From Scalesia atractyloides (Eukaryota; Streptophyta; Magnoliopsida; Asterales; Asteraceae): a DNA stretch of 64,000 nt. The position numbers and the translations under genes are program-made. Location: positions 51,169,681 through 51,233,680 of the forward strand of contig CAMTDV010000007.1 of assembly GCA_947069175.1 (NCBI GenBank), read 5' to 3'. Shown piece after piece: positions 34,387-46,542 of the stretch (position 1 is the first letter of the stretch; the number at the start of each line of letters is the position of its first letter). The notes beneath the pieces are model-generated. The model was not told where the DNA came from, ran no database searches, and saw only the letters and a program-made list of their open reading frames with translations.

Positions 34387-34558
34387 CAGTAAGATGTATG
34401 TGTTTATTTTCTTTATTTATCTAATTTCAATTCAACTTTACCATATATCCATCTTCAGTCCCTCAAGTTTGGTGTCTAGTTAATAATGGCTAAGATTTCA
34501 TTTTCATATTTATTTATCTCTAACTTAATTAAGTAGTATTAGAATTTGGGGTGTTACA
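34387..34558 (-). repeat. Shared chromovirus LTR, right part
   Basis: These are the last 172 bases of the LTR begun at 22043, from CAGTAAGATGTATG to GGGGTGTTACA. It is followed directly by a purine-rich tract on the minus strand (TAAGGAGGGTAGATC) at 34559-34573. Confidence 0.88.
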
Positions 34559-37500
34559 GATCTACCCTCCTTAGAGAAGGATTCGTCCCGAAACCTGAAT
34601 ACGTACCAAATAAAGTCGCGTAATACTTTCGCATTTCTTCCTCTGGTTCCCAAGTGAGATCCGATCCCTTCCTGTGTTGCCATTGAACTAATACTTGCTT
34701 AATCTCTTTATTACGAAGAGTTTTTATCTTGGAATCTTTTATGGCTATTGGTCTTTTGATATAATCCATTCTTCCGTCCACCACAATGTCTTCAAGTGGT
34801 ATGTGAGCCGTCTCATCAGTGAGGCACTTTCGTAATTGGGACACATGAAAGGTGTTGTGAATACCATCCAGTGCTGGGGCAATTCTAATCGATACACTAC
34901 CTTCCCAATACGAGCTAAAATCTTATATGGCCCAATATAACGAGGGCCCAACTTCCCTCGTTTACGAAATTGAATCACACCCTTCCACGGGGAGACCTTC
35001 ACTAATATTCAGTCCCCCACTTGGAATTCAACAGGACACCTTCTTTCCGCATAAGACTTTTGTCGGTCCTGTGCTGCCTTTAGCCGAGCTCGTACAAGGT
35101 CAATCTTTTCATTGGTTCTTGTTACTATATCCTTGGGAGCGAGCTCCCTTTATCCTACTTCTCCCCAACATACAGGGGTCCTACATTTCTCCCATACAAC
35201 ATTTCATATGGTGCCATTTTAATACTGCTTTGGTAGCTATTGTTGTATGAAAATTCTACTAGTGGCAAGTGGTCATCCCAATTTCCCCCAAAATCTAAGA
35301 CACATGCTCTTAACATATCAACCAATGTCTGTATAGTTCTTTCTGATTGACCATCCGTTTGAGGGTGATAAGCAGTACTCAAATGCAGCTTGGTGCCCAT
35401 ATCTTCGTGAAATCTTCTCCAATATCGAGAAGTAAATCTGACGTCTCGATCTGAGACTATAGATACTGGCACCCCGTGACGGGAGACTATTTCATTCACA
35501 AATATTCCTGCCATTCTTTCTGAAGATTAAGACTCTCGTATTGGTAAGAAATAGGCACTCTTTGTGAGGCAATCGACAACAACCCAAATAGCATCGTGAC
35601 CCCTTTTTGTTTTGGGAAGTTTAATTATGAAATCCATGGTTACATCTTCCCACTTCCATACTGGAATTTCCAACGGTTGCATTTTTCCATACGGCTTTTG
35701 ATGTTCCACCTTCACTTGTAAGCACGTTAAACATTTGGATACATACGTGACAATATCACGTTTCATTCCCGGCCACCAATAATTCCGTTTTAAATCCTTG
35801 TACATTTTGGTAGCCCCCGGATGAACCGAGTAGCGCGACTTATGTGCTTCTTCTAGTAACAAAGTCTTCGTATCGCAGAAACGCGGTATCCAAATCCGAT
35901 CATACCTTGTCTTAATCCATTGCGTCTGTTTCAAGTTTATCAACAAACCCTTTCGTTCTTTCATTCTTTGATTATTTGCATTAAATGACTTAATTTGGGC
36001 TTCACGTATTGTTTCAAGAAGGTTTGGGTAACTATCATTCTCATAGATTTCACTCGGATGAGTGGCGAAATATCCTTTTCGGCCTAGAGCATTCTCATCA
36101 TTGCTTTACCCGGATGATAAAGGATGTCGCAATCATAATCTTTGATTAATTCTAGCCACCTTCGTTCAAAGAAATATTTGAGACTCTTGTGATCTGAGTA
36201 GATGGTATATTTCGTACCGTACAAGTAGTGTCTCCAAATCTTCAAAGCCAAAACTACAGCTGCTAGCTCTAAATCATGAGTCGGATAATTGCCTTCGTGC
36301 TGTTTAAGTTGTCTTGAAGCATAGGCAATGACCTTGCCTCGTTGCATCAAGACACACCCCAACCCTTGATGCGAAGCATCCGTTTATACCACTAAATCTT
36401 CTGTTCCTTCTGGTAAGGTTAAGACCGGAGAACTTGACAGTCTTTCCTCTAATATAAGAAAGGCTTTCTCTGTTCAACACCCCACAAAACTTTTTCTTCC
36501 TTCTTAGTCAATCTGGTTATAGGTAGGGCAATTTTAGAGAAATTTTGGATAAATTCCTATAATAACCAGCTAAACCGAGGAAACTTCTTACTTCATTAAC
36601 ATTTTTCGGAGGCAGCCAATTATAACGGCTTCTACCTTCGACGGATCTACTGAAATTCCTTTCTCATTAATCACATGGCCTAAAAATTGTACCTCTCTGA
36701 GCCAAAACGCAATTTCGAAAACTTAGCGTATAATCTTTCCTTTCGGAGTGTCTCGAGTACCACTCGCAAGTGTTGAGCATGTTCCAGTTCGCTTCTTGGG
36801 TATACTAAAATAACATCTATGAATACTATGACAAATTTGTTCTAGCATGTTTCGGCATACTCTATTCATTAAATCCATAAATGCGGCCGGGCGTTTGTCA
36901 ATCCGAAAGACATTACTAAGAACTCATAATGTCCATATCGAGTTCTAAACGCAGTCTTAGCTACATCTTTTTCCCTTACCCGTAACTGGTGATATCCCGA
37001 ACACAGGTCAATCTTTGAAAACCAACTTTCTCCTTGTAATTGATCAAAAAGATCATCTATTCTCGGCAAGGGATATCAGTTTTTCACCGTGAGTTTATTG
37101 AGCTCACGATAGTCGATGCACATGCGCACCGAACCATCCTTCTTCTTTACAAACAGGACTGGTGCTCCCCAAGGGGATACACTGGGACGTATAAAACCCT
37201 TGTCTAGGAGCTCTTGTAATTGAACCATTAATTCACGTACTTCAGCGGGTGCTAACCGTAAGGACTTTGGCTACCGGTTTAGCATTTGGCTCCAATTCGA
37301 TTCGAAATTCTACTTCTCGTTCAGGTGGTAATCCCGGTAATTCATCCGGAAACACATCCAACATTCATTCACGATTTTTGTATCATCTATTCTTGGGGTA
37401 TCTTGTTTAGTATATACCACATAGGCTAAGAAGGCCTTACTCCCGTTTCTTACATGTTTAACCGCTTCTACAATGGTGCATAATCTATTTTCTATCACCC

Positions 37501-37880
37501 GCTCCCCAAGAATACTTACTTGCTTCCCTTTAGGAGATATGACACGAATAACTTTACTTTCACATAAGATTTCCGCGTGGTGTAGGGATAGCCAATCCAT
37601 GCCCACCACTACTTTAAATTCTCCCAAAACCGTGGGAATAAGATCAATATCAAATTCTTTGTCTTCTATGGTGAGTTTTCAATTCCTACATATCTCGTGT
37701 AATAAATAACTCTTGCAATTAGCTATTTCTACTTCTAAAGGTATGGCATTCTTTCTATCACAAACGAAGGGAATGAATAAATTTGTTCGAAACAAATGAC
37801 CTACTAGCTCCAGTATCAAACAATACATATGTGGGTATAGAGTTTAACACAAATATACCTGATACAGCATTCGGGTGAGC
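34559..37880 (-). pseudogene. Chromovirus copy 2 Pol, decayed
   Basis: Protease remnants lie at 37310-37627 (VVGMDWLSLHHAEI). RT is at 36869-37069 (PRIDDLFDQLQGESWFSKIDL, GYHQLRVREKD) with the rest in broken frames. RNase H is at 36084-36362 (GCVLMQRGKVIAYASRQLK). The integrase zinc domain and first catalytic Asp are at 35527-35964 (HPGATKMYKDL, CLTCLQVK, VTMDFIIKLP). The core is at 35155-35514 (VSDRDVRFTSRYW, TDGQSERTIQTLVDML). The tail at 34554-34844 ends in a chromodomain (VLVQWQHRKGSDLTWEPEEEM). At least eight frame breaks separate these blocks. Confidence 0.88.
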
Positions 37881-38996
37881 CCTTGCTTCTTCTACGAGAT
37901 CTGAAACATTCTCCCTCTAGCCCTTGGGATTTCTTCCTTCTTTCCTTCCTTCTTTATTCCTTGCTTGAATTTTGGGCATTCTTCTTTCACATGGCCTGAT
38001 TCGTTACAATTGTGACATACCCTTTTGGACTAGGACAGTTGTAGTACGGATGTCCCTCTTGACCACATTTGTAGCACCCCTTTCTTCCCATTAAACATTC
38101 TCCCGTGTGAAGTTTCCCACATGTCTTGCATCGAGGAAATCCTCCCCTAGGAGTCTCTTTCTTACTATGATCGTAATGTTTGGGTTTCTTGGGAGTACTT
38201 AGAGTTGTTCCCTTTTCAGCTTGCCTCTTCTACCCTCGCTTTCTTTCTTTTCAATTCGATCTCTCTATCTCTCGCCCAATTAATGAGTTCATTCAAAGTT
38301 TCACATTTAGAAGGAGTGATGAACTCTCTGTATTCGGCTTTTAGCATATCATGGTAGCGGTTGATCTTCATTCTCTCCGTTCTTGTGAATTCCTTACAAA
38401 ACTTCATCTTATCGAGGAAAATGTTCGTGATTTCATCGATTGTTTCATTCTTCTGTCGAAGACGGAGGAAGTCTTCTTGAATTGTATCTACGGCCGATTG
38501 TGGACAATGATACTTCATGAAGGGTTCCTTGAAATCTTGCCATGTAAGAGTTTGTAGTTTATCCTCACCTATCTCCTTACTATACGCGTCCCACCAATCT
38601 TTCGCTTGTCGTTGAAGTTGCCTTATGGCGAACACCACTTGATCTTCCTTCTCACAATGGCTTCGAATGAACACTCCTTCTATGTTGGAGATCCATCTTT
38701 GACATTCTATGGGGTCTATTTCCCCATTTTAAGATTCAGGTTTACACGCCGATGAATTCTTTGTATGTACACCGGCGTGTTTCTTTCTTGCCTTGAATTC
38801 CGCTTATCATTTCCTTCAATTCGTCTATCTTGCTGGTCATCATAGTTTACACTATGCTTAACACTTGACTTTCTACTTCTTGTGCTATACGAGGGACGTT
38901 TGCATCAAGTGTCTTTATTACTTCATCCGCAATCAGCTTATTTAATTCATCCTGACTTATTTGTTCCGTAACGTTCGAACCTCCTTCATCCGTCAT
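37881..38996 (-). pseudogene. Chromovirus copy 2 Gag, frameshifted
   Basis: Closely related to the Gag at 20165-21255. It starts at the ATG 38994-38996, is interrupted before 38674, and reads cleanly only through 38216-38674 (FIRSHCEKEDQVVFAIRQLQ onward). A zinc knuckle region follows near 38060-38100. It retains a segment around 38125-38150 that is deleted in copy 1. Confidence 0.8.
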
Positions 38997-39762
38997 CTAC
39001 AATCACATACTTGTGTTAGATATCTTACTATTCATTCATATAAATGTATACATCTTATACATATATTATTCTATATGTTGCAAAATCTCAAAATCTCATT
39101 CTATAGGTTACGGGTTCAAATAATTCTTATTGCAAACATTCTTGGCGTACCAATTACAATATACTTCCGTTCGTGCATTCAACTTTCTTATTCATTCACA
39201 CATTCGTTATATATAGGTTAACTAGTTTGTCATCATGGTTTCATTTACATTCTAGTGCCCTTTCTAAAATTTAACGAGGGTTTGGGACTCGTTTAAAAAT
39301 TTTAACATAATAAAATAATGAATGCACGACATGCTTCAGTGGCAGGCGTCGGCGATGGCTCATCACCACGTCGCCGACGCACTCTAGAAAGTTGCGTCGC
39401 CTTAATTCTTGCGTAGACAGTGTATTAGTGCGTCGGAACAAGGAAGGACCATCGCGACTTATAAGGAGCCGTCGCCGACGCCTTGCCCAATTTCTTGACG
39501 CTGCAGATTTTTTTCAGCCATTTTGTCCGATATCTAACCTTTTTCCCAGCCAAAACCATTTTATAACACCTTGTGACTTCACTAGTCACAACATTGTGTT
39601 AAATCCCCATAACCCCTTCCCGTTTTAACGTCTATAAACAAGAACACTAAAATTTCTTAAAAAATACCTACTAATATCATGCCTCGGAACGAACACACTT
39701 TTGCATGAGCTCTCGGTTTGAGTTCAAGTACACTATCTTTGGCACTTGAATCTCTCAAACAT

Positions 39763-39776
39763 TGGCTCTGATACCA
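39763..39776 (-). other. Primer-binding site, chromovirus copy 2
   Basis: TGGCTCTGATACCA on the plus strand exactly complements the initiator-Met primer site and lies three bases from the LTR. Confidence 0.85.
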
Positions 39777-39779
39777 ACT

Positions 39780-41421
39780 TATAATGCCCATATTCCATAA
39801 AAGTCACAACGTCGGAAGAATTAAAAAAACATTATCCTTGTAACATAAAGATTTTGACCAAAATGCCTTCAAGACGAGATTAAGCAAAACGTCATCACAA
39901 AGACTTCTTAATACCATTCAAACAAACTACAACTACCATAGGTTTCAACTTAGTGTTTTTACAAAAGTCACGAGTACGAAATTCATAATTTTACAACCAA
40001 AAAGATGTTTTGACCCGTTTAACATTTGAAACATGACCTGAAGCGCATTAAGGGCATTAAGGTGTGTTCGTCCCAAGCTCGCCAACTTAAACTTGCGATT
40101 TTCCTATCATTCACAATATGAAAACACAATATAGTAAGTTAGTAACAACTAATCACTTAAACTATGTTCATTGTATCTTGGATTGTTTGACCCGTTTGTA
40201 CTAAGTCTACATAATGACTATTCCATTCATGTATAATTCTTTAAACTTATCTCATTTGACAATAAATTATGTTATTTCCAAGAAAAAATAACCAATTATT
40301 CCTATCCATTCTTACCCGTTAATAACGGGTCTATACATTTCTCTTTCTTACTCATTTTCTAATGAGCACTTCAAATCTAACTTTTTATTTTGCTATGTTT
40401 ATACTATTCATTTTTAAGTGGAATCAACATAATGAACGTATTATCATACTTCGTATTAAAGTAAACGAAGTTCATAAGAACTTACCGCGATCTTGTGCTT
40501 CGAGTGCTTTCGGTTGGCTTGTATCTCCTTCTTTCTTCACACCTATAAGGTGCAACATCGCATTTTTAGTTTCTACAATATTCATCACATAAACATACTT
40601 CGACTTTGATTATATTATTAATTGACCGTATATAAACCCGTTTTCATACTAATTCATAAAATTAACAAGTTCTAGTATTAAAACCCAACTCCATCAATTC
40701 AAGGCATTTCATCAAACATGTGGTGTGCATATCATCAATTAAGCATGACTTACAAGTAACTTAAACACATTCTTCCTAGTTTATTTATGGATTAACATAA
40801 TTACCCATTCCTCATCTATCATTATCATATCGTATATATTATGTTTCATATCAAATTATCTATCAAAATGATTTCCATAACACTACTACAACTTCAACAT
40901 TACTCTATTTATACATGAACATAACTAAACTTCATCATTCTTCAATTACATGTGGGTTTTATTCTAAATCATCAATATAGTCAAAATCAAGCACATTACA
41001 ACTCCTACACATTGTTAGAACTAACATTCATGTGCAATTTCATACTATCTTCACAAATCATACATAACCCACTTTATCAAAACCATTAAATCATGAAATT
41101 CAACTTACTTGATGTTAGGAACACTTATGTGAGAAAAATTCTTAACACATGCATAAATTGTAGCTTCAATTCTCTTTCGATTTGGCAGATTTTGTGGATT
41201 CTAGGGTTTGTTCTTCTTCTTATCTGGCTTGGTCGATACACACATACATCAGTAAGATGTATGTGTTTATTTTCTTTATTTATCTAGTTTCAATTCAACT
41301 TTACCATATATCCATCTTCAGTCCCTCAAGTTTGGTGTCTAGTTAATAATGGTTAAGATTTTATTTTCATATTTATTTATCTCTAACTTAATTAAGTAGT
41401 ATTAGAATTTGGGGTGTTACA
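39780..41421 (-). repeat. Chromovirus 5' LTR of copy 2 (1642 bp)
   Basis: It runs from TATAATGCCC (first G mutated) to GGGGTGTTACA and aligns along its full length with 22043-23513 plus 34387-34558. The sequence CACACATACATCAGTAAG near 41239-41256 shows the uninterrupted target into which the other chromovirus jumped. Confidence 0.9.
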
Positions 41422-42660
41422 TGAACCGGGTTCTTGCCTTCGTCTCAAGGACCTCTTGGGGTATTTGACGGGAAATCAGCCATATGGAAGTGAGGTTTTG
41501 AAAAAGTGAAACTGAGAGGGAATGGCTGGAAAGTGAGAAAATAGCGAATAGCGCCAATGAACGAAGCACCGTTGAACCTAGGGATATCCGGAGATATATA
41601 AGTTACAACCAGGGTGTATCTGCATAAAAGGTTATCCTCTCACTTCACTCTTTGGGTGCAAGCTCGCTCAAGCTGATCTGCAACACTAGCAACGCCATTA
41701 GTCTTGCCACGGGGAAAAGGGTGGTTTTCTCCGTGACCACACTCCGGCGTGAGAATAAGTATTTGTGGATGGTAAGTAAGGTAGCAAGTAATTGCAAGTA
41801 TATGGTGTAAGCGAAAGCTTGTGTGTGTTGAAAGTGTGTCTTTTACCTAGAGATCCGATACTTATTTATAGCCGAAAAATGGTATGTTCAGGAGAAGCGC
41901 TGGTGGTCTTGGGCCCGCCCATACGGCCAGAGACATCCTTTTTGTCCCTCTGCGTCAGACATTAAATGCTCTCGCAGGAGAATTAATGTCCTCTGTCAGG
42001 AATGTGCTTTGTCGGATGTTGAGTGGTGCCACGGTGTAAAGGCGGCCGTCTCTGGTGTCAGGCCTATTGCCAGCCAAAAGTGGAGAAGGTGAAACAGTCA
42101 CTGCAGAGACGTGGTTGGGTATAGTCTGACGTCTGCATCACTGGTCATGGACACTGTCACACGCAACCTGCCGAGTAACCCTTGGTCACAGTTCTGCCAC
42201 TTTGTACCCTTTTGGGTATGGTCAACACCTCTTAGTGCTTACCCCTTCTGTGAGGATGTCAGGGTTTTTCCTGCCAGCGCAGGGTGTCAGGGGTATATCC
42301 TTTTGTCCCAAGACTATGAGGCGTTCTCATGTGTGTCTTGTCCTTGCAAGGTTTTGGGATTCACAACTTAGAGGAATGTTGTTCTGCGCAGGGTTTAGTA
42401 ACCTGCGCACGTAAGTCTAACTTGCCGTGGTGGTGAGTACACAAGGCTCGTTGTGTGACTTGTATAGGTTGGTCTAACTTGCCGTTGCGCTGAGTGCGCA
42501 AGACTCGTTGTGTGACTTGTATAGTTTAGTCTAACTTGCCGTTGCACTGAGTGCGCAAGACTCGTTGTGTACTTGATTGTATTGGTCTAATTCACCGTTT
42601 CGCTAAGTGCGCAAGGTTCATTGTATGACCTATTGGTGTTGAGGATCACGCACCATTGCA
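41422..42660 (-). mobile_element. Tat element, separated 5' part (leader and probable LTR)
   Basis: GC-richer DNA with the same GCGC-rich style as the Tat pol resumes right after the chromovirus LTR. A minus-strand ATGGCTGATTTCC at about 41480 may be the original gag start. A leader (about 41500-41800) follows, then LTR-like DNA with a four-copy tandem repeat at 42410-42630. I could not place the LTR ends or primer site. No second LTR exists at the left end. Confidence 0.55.
42410..42630. repeat. Tandem repeat, unit about 57 bp, four copies
   Basis: The phrases GTCTAACTTGCCGT, TGAGTGCGCAAGACTCGTTG and TGTGACTTGTATAG recur four times in order, with increasing divergence to the right. Confidence 0.8.
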
Positions 42661-43727
42661 TGTTGCATGCAAGATTATCCTTGTAAAATGTAATCAAGGG
42701 TATGATCATTTGGGACCATACCTCCTTAATTTTGCTAAAATGTGCCAACTTAATATAAACGAGCATGTTTAATGCAAAATGTTAGCATGAGCGTGTGTGG
42801 ATATATATAATTACAATGAAAACAAAGGTAGTTTATGATAAGGATTACCCAAAAAGTATACATAATCTACAAAGATGATCGTTGAGAAAAGCTATCTTAA
42901 AATAAGTTCGGTCGTTGTAATCACTATATTGATTAAATACACCACCATCATTTGTTTAAATAATCGGATACAAATGTCTATTTATTCATCAAGCATTGTA
43001 ATTAAAACACACCATTTCATACATAACCGTATCTCTATTGTTTATTTAGTTCGGTGTATAACATCAACTATATTGAATCTGTATCTTATGGTAATAAATA
43101 AAATCTCGTACATTGTGTGAAGTTAATTAGCAATTTCTTTTCTATCTAAACAAAAGCTAGTTTTAGTGATAAAAAACTAAGAAATAAAAATAATAGGTAG
43201 AAAAAAAAATCAAGTTCCAACAAATATGAACTACGAAGATATGCATTTTAGCACGAAGAAAGTATAATAAACGAGCCAAAATTGATATGTGGATAAAAAT
43301 AACAAAATTTTAGAGATGCATCACTGTAAACTAGATTTTCCATAGGAGTGGAGACCATGATTATTTCTTATGCGGGGTCAGCGCTTAAAATTCGTGTATC
43401 ATGTTTGAGCTCAAAAAAAAGTGTTTTCAGGCCTTAACGATATATACAATAAAGGTCTAAACCTAATGTTAATGTGCTAGTAACTAATTTAAACCTAAAG
43501 TATTGTAATTGGGCATATGTTGATGTATGTATGCGTATACCCTATTAATTTTTTTACATTATATTTTTAAATAATACGTCCTTTGAAATATCGGACCCTG
43601 ACCAGTGTTCCTCCCCGCCCACCTCTAGGGCCGCCCATGTTCTTATGTCTTGCAACTAACTCCCCTTTGTGACATAACGCATAGGTGGTTGTACCGTACA
43701 AGCATTTATAATGCATGTATTATTTAA
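42661..43727. other. AT-rich spacer
   Basis: No gene is recognised. The text around 43370-43640 (GGGGTCAGCGC, GGACCCTGACC, GGGCCGCCC) may be a worn hAT-type MITE related to 61351-61804, but no ends could be defined. Confidence 0.35.
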
Positions 43728-44039
43728 AGGAGAATAGTGGTTAGTCATTTGGTTTATTTCCTTGAGGTTCCAAGTTTAACTCCCACAAGCATCACTTTTA
43801 AGGACACTGGTGGTGGCAATGAAGTTTAGAACAGGCCTCTTTGGAGGTCGGCAGTTTGAAACTGAGACGAACCGGGTTTTACCGCAGTGGGCCTTCGGGC
43901 CGGCGGGTTTTCCACGGAACTGGTGGTTTGGTGCTCAGGTATGCATCCAACTCTGACCTTATAAAGAAAGAGATGCATTTGTTCGATTAAGAGTATCTCA
44001 AAATGCTTATCCAATGATTTAGTTGACCGTTAAAAAAAA
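43728..44039 (+). mobile_element. SINE-like element
   Basis: At the 5' side TAGTGGTTAGTCATTTGG resembles a Pol III A box, and GGTTCCAAGTTTAACTCCC at about 43766 resembles a B box. A GC-rich body (GGGCCTTCGGGCCGGCGGG) follows, and it ends GACCGTTAAAAAAAA at 44039. A tRNA-like head with an A tail is the plant SINE layout. A target duplication is not obvious. Confidence 0.45.
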
Positions 44040-46199
44040 GTAGTATTTTCTTTAAAAAATAAATAAAAATCCCCAAGAAGCTACTCTTTGTATCCAGTGA
44101 CATAATTATGGCCTCTCACAACCTTTTCAGGTATATAGGTATTCCAAACACGACAAAATCATATATACACGTATCATATTTATGTATGTTTGTACGAGAA
44201 ACATAATAATATATTTTCGAATGCTTTAGTATCAAGTATTAACCCATGTCTCGGTATTTTTCATCACCTTGCTTTATTATAATAACTAGTGGGTTACATT
44301 CACGTTTTCTGACGGGCAACCCAATTTTTAATGAAAACGTAGACACAACAGTAAAAATAATGTTAATGGCAGGAATTCATTTAATATTGGTTCGGTTCAT
44401 TAAGATACTGACACTTACCGAAAGAGAAACAGAAAAAGTCATGATACAACAAAAAAAATACCGAGATGTGTTTACATCGATCGAAACAATAAAAACAAAT
44501 ATCAATTTCGATACTAACGTTATTCGATCAGTATTAGACCGTTCGTTTGTTACATGTACAACACCATGTTCGATTAAAACTTAAAAAAGAAAAAGGAAAA
44601 CCATAAAATAGAAAAGGAAAAGAAAATATGAAAAAAAAAATTTACAAAAGACAAAAATCATAAAAAAACAAAAATCACTGTAACTAGAAAATTAAAATTA
44701 TATATATAATAATAACCATAAAATAAATGAATCAAATGAAGAAACAATGTCAAATCGCATCTCTTCGATGTTGTTAGGAAAAACAATCTATTTATCTCAT
44801 AGGTGATATCAAATTCCCCAACTATTGAAATTTGTTTTGCCCGAATTTTATATACCAAACTTTACTTGACTTGTGAGTCCAAACAAAATTCCTTACATAA
44901 GACTAAAAAGTTATATAATTATTGTATGTATTTGTGATTAGAAAAAAAAAAGAAATAGCTCACTAAAGCAATTAATAGTATACATATAATTATAAATATT
45001 AAATACATAAAATAAAAATAATTATATGAGAGGGTGTTTGGGATTGCTTATTTAACTTCAAAAGTTTTTTTTATTAAAAGTGCTTATTGATTTATGACTT
45101 TTTCAAAAATGGATTTTTAAAAAAGTGTTTGGATTAACTTTTGTTGTATGAAAAGTAAAATAACCAAAAAAGATGAGGTAAGTTTCCATGTTTGTTTGTA
45201 GATTGGTAATTTTATGTTAAAAAGCCAAAAGTCGTTTAAAAACAAGATTTCTATGGCTTTTGAAAAAAAATAACTTTTTACTCGTTTTCATAAAATTAAA
45301 ATAAAAAACATTTTTAGTAATGACAAAGTTTCAAAAAAAACCAATAGTGAATAAGTAATTTCCAAACTCAATCCTAAATACACTTTAAATACACAAAACA
45401 ATAAATAAAGAATAAACGAAACGAGACTCGAGCACTAATATTTATCTCGAGTATTTATCACGCCAAAAGTATGTTTGTAGGTAACATGCAATATATATTT
45501 AGAGGGGATGAACGGGCAAAAATACTTAAAATATTGAATGTATTGTTTTTAATAAAAAAAATATTAATACAGAATAGATAGATATGGGCATGCAGATGTG
45601 GAGACAAAAACAAAAGGACATGAATGTGGATAAGAGGCATAGAGCTCCATTCCTGGTGGTGATTGGTACAGGCAACCGACAGTGATGCGCACAGGCCGGG
45701 GCGACTTAACCGTCTGTGATCACACCTAGCAATCCAAGTGAGTGTCAAGAAATTCATTGTTCGTCTAAAAGCCCGAGCTTGGCTTGTTTAACTAGTCCGA
45801 ATTCATGTTATGAGTAGTTTTTTTTCTAACTCGAGCTCGATTCGTCTGATACTTATTTACTTATACATTAATTTATTTACACATTTGTAACTATTTTATA
45901 TATATCTTACTTCAAATAATGACACATTACATTATCTCCTTCAACCTCATACATTTTATTTATATTTGTTTATAATTTTCTTTTAATATTAATATCAATA
46001 ACTAATATATATGTATCATTTATTGTTATCCTTATCTTTATCTAATATTAATAAATAATTTCAATTTTGCAATTTAGACCCTTTGTTTTTTTTACTTTTA
46101 ACTCAAAGTTCTTCATCTTTTGCAATTTAATCCCAACTCTTTTTTATTTTCATTTTGATCCATCATACTTTTCATCCTTCCTAGGTTTTTCGTTTATTC
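44040..46199. other. AT-rich spacer with repeat debris
   Basis: No convincing gene. The 112-codon ORF at 44246-44584 has no recognisable motif. ACTAGTGGGTTACA near 44286 may be a Helitron-like end on the minus strand. CTCGAGCTCG phrases at 45760-45850 belong to the dispersed family also seen at 9560-9900. Confidence 0.35.
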
Positions 46200-46542
46200 T
46201 AAATTTTGTGAGTTAATGCACCGCAACGTGCGTGCGTGTGGGATTCAACATTGCAAAATTGAAGTTATTTTCTTCGTTTGACGAGTTCGTCCAACGCACG
46301 GATCCTGGAGTGACTTAGTTATTTTTTTCTATGTTTTACCTTTCGGTTTAATATCTCTGCAACGAGCGTGCGTGATTCAAAGATTTTACGTCTGCTTTTT
46401 GCTCGGCATTATCTTTTTCCGTTTTTATGTATTTTGTTTTTACGATCTTTTCAAGTGTTGGTGGTCACTGATAATGGTATCGCATTAGTACTACTTGACA
46501 CGGTTTTATGACAACCGCTGCAACGCAGGGGATTAATACTAG
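46200..46542 (+). mobile_element. Helitron-like 3' end
   Basis: The segment ends with a small hairpin (CTGC-AAC-GCAG, 46518-46528), ten bases of spacer and CTAG followed by T (46539-46543), the form of a Helitron 3' terminus. Related GCAACG-GCGTGCGTG phrases occur upstream at 46224 and 46360. The 5' TC end was not found, so the left border is arbitrary. Confidence 0.35.

Larger units (their letters stand above)
34559..39779 (-). mobile_element. Tekay-like chromovirus copy 2, internal region
   Basis: This is the internal region of the better preserved copy of the tandem pair. In minus-strand order it has a primer site (39763-39776), leader, gag, pol with chromodomain and polypurine tract. It uses the LTR at 39780-41421 as its 5' LTR and the split LTR 22043-34558 as its 3' LTR. 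It is heavily mutated. Confidence 0.88.

Noticed and set aside
19745..41426. Target duplication around the tandem chromovirus
   Set aside because: The five bases left of 19750 (ACGTC) and right of 41421 (TGAAC) do not match, so the left end is probably rearranged and no duplication can be claimed.
43826..44014. 62-codon minus-strand ORF
   Set aside because: It lies inside the SINE-like unit and only reflects its GC-rich body.
44246..44584. 112-codon plus-strand ORF in the spacer
   Set aside because: No domain, no repeats and no splice context; composition is that of the surrounding AT-rich DNA.
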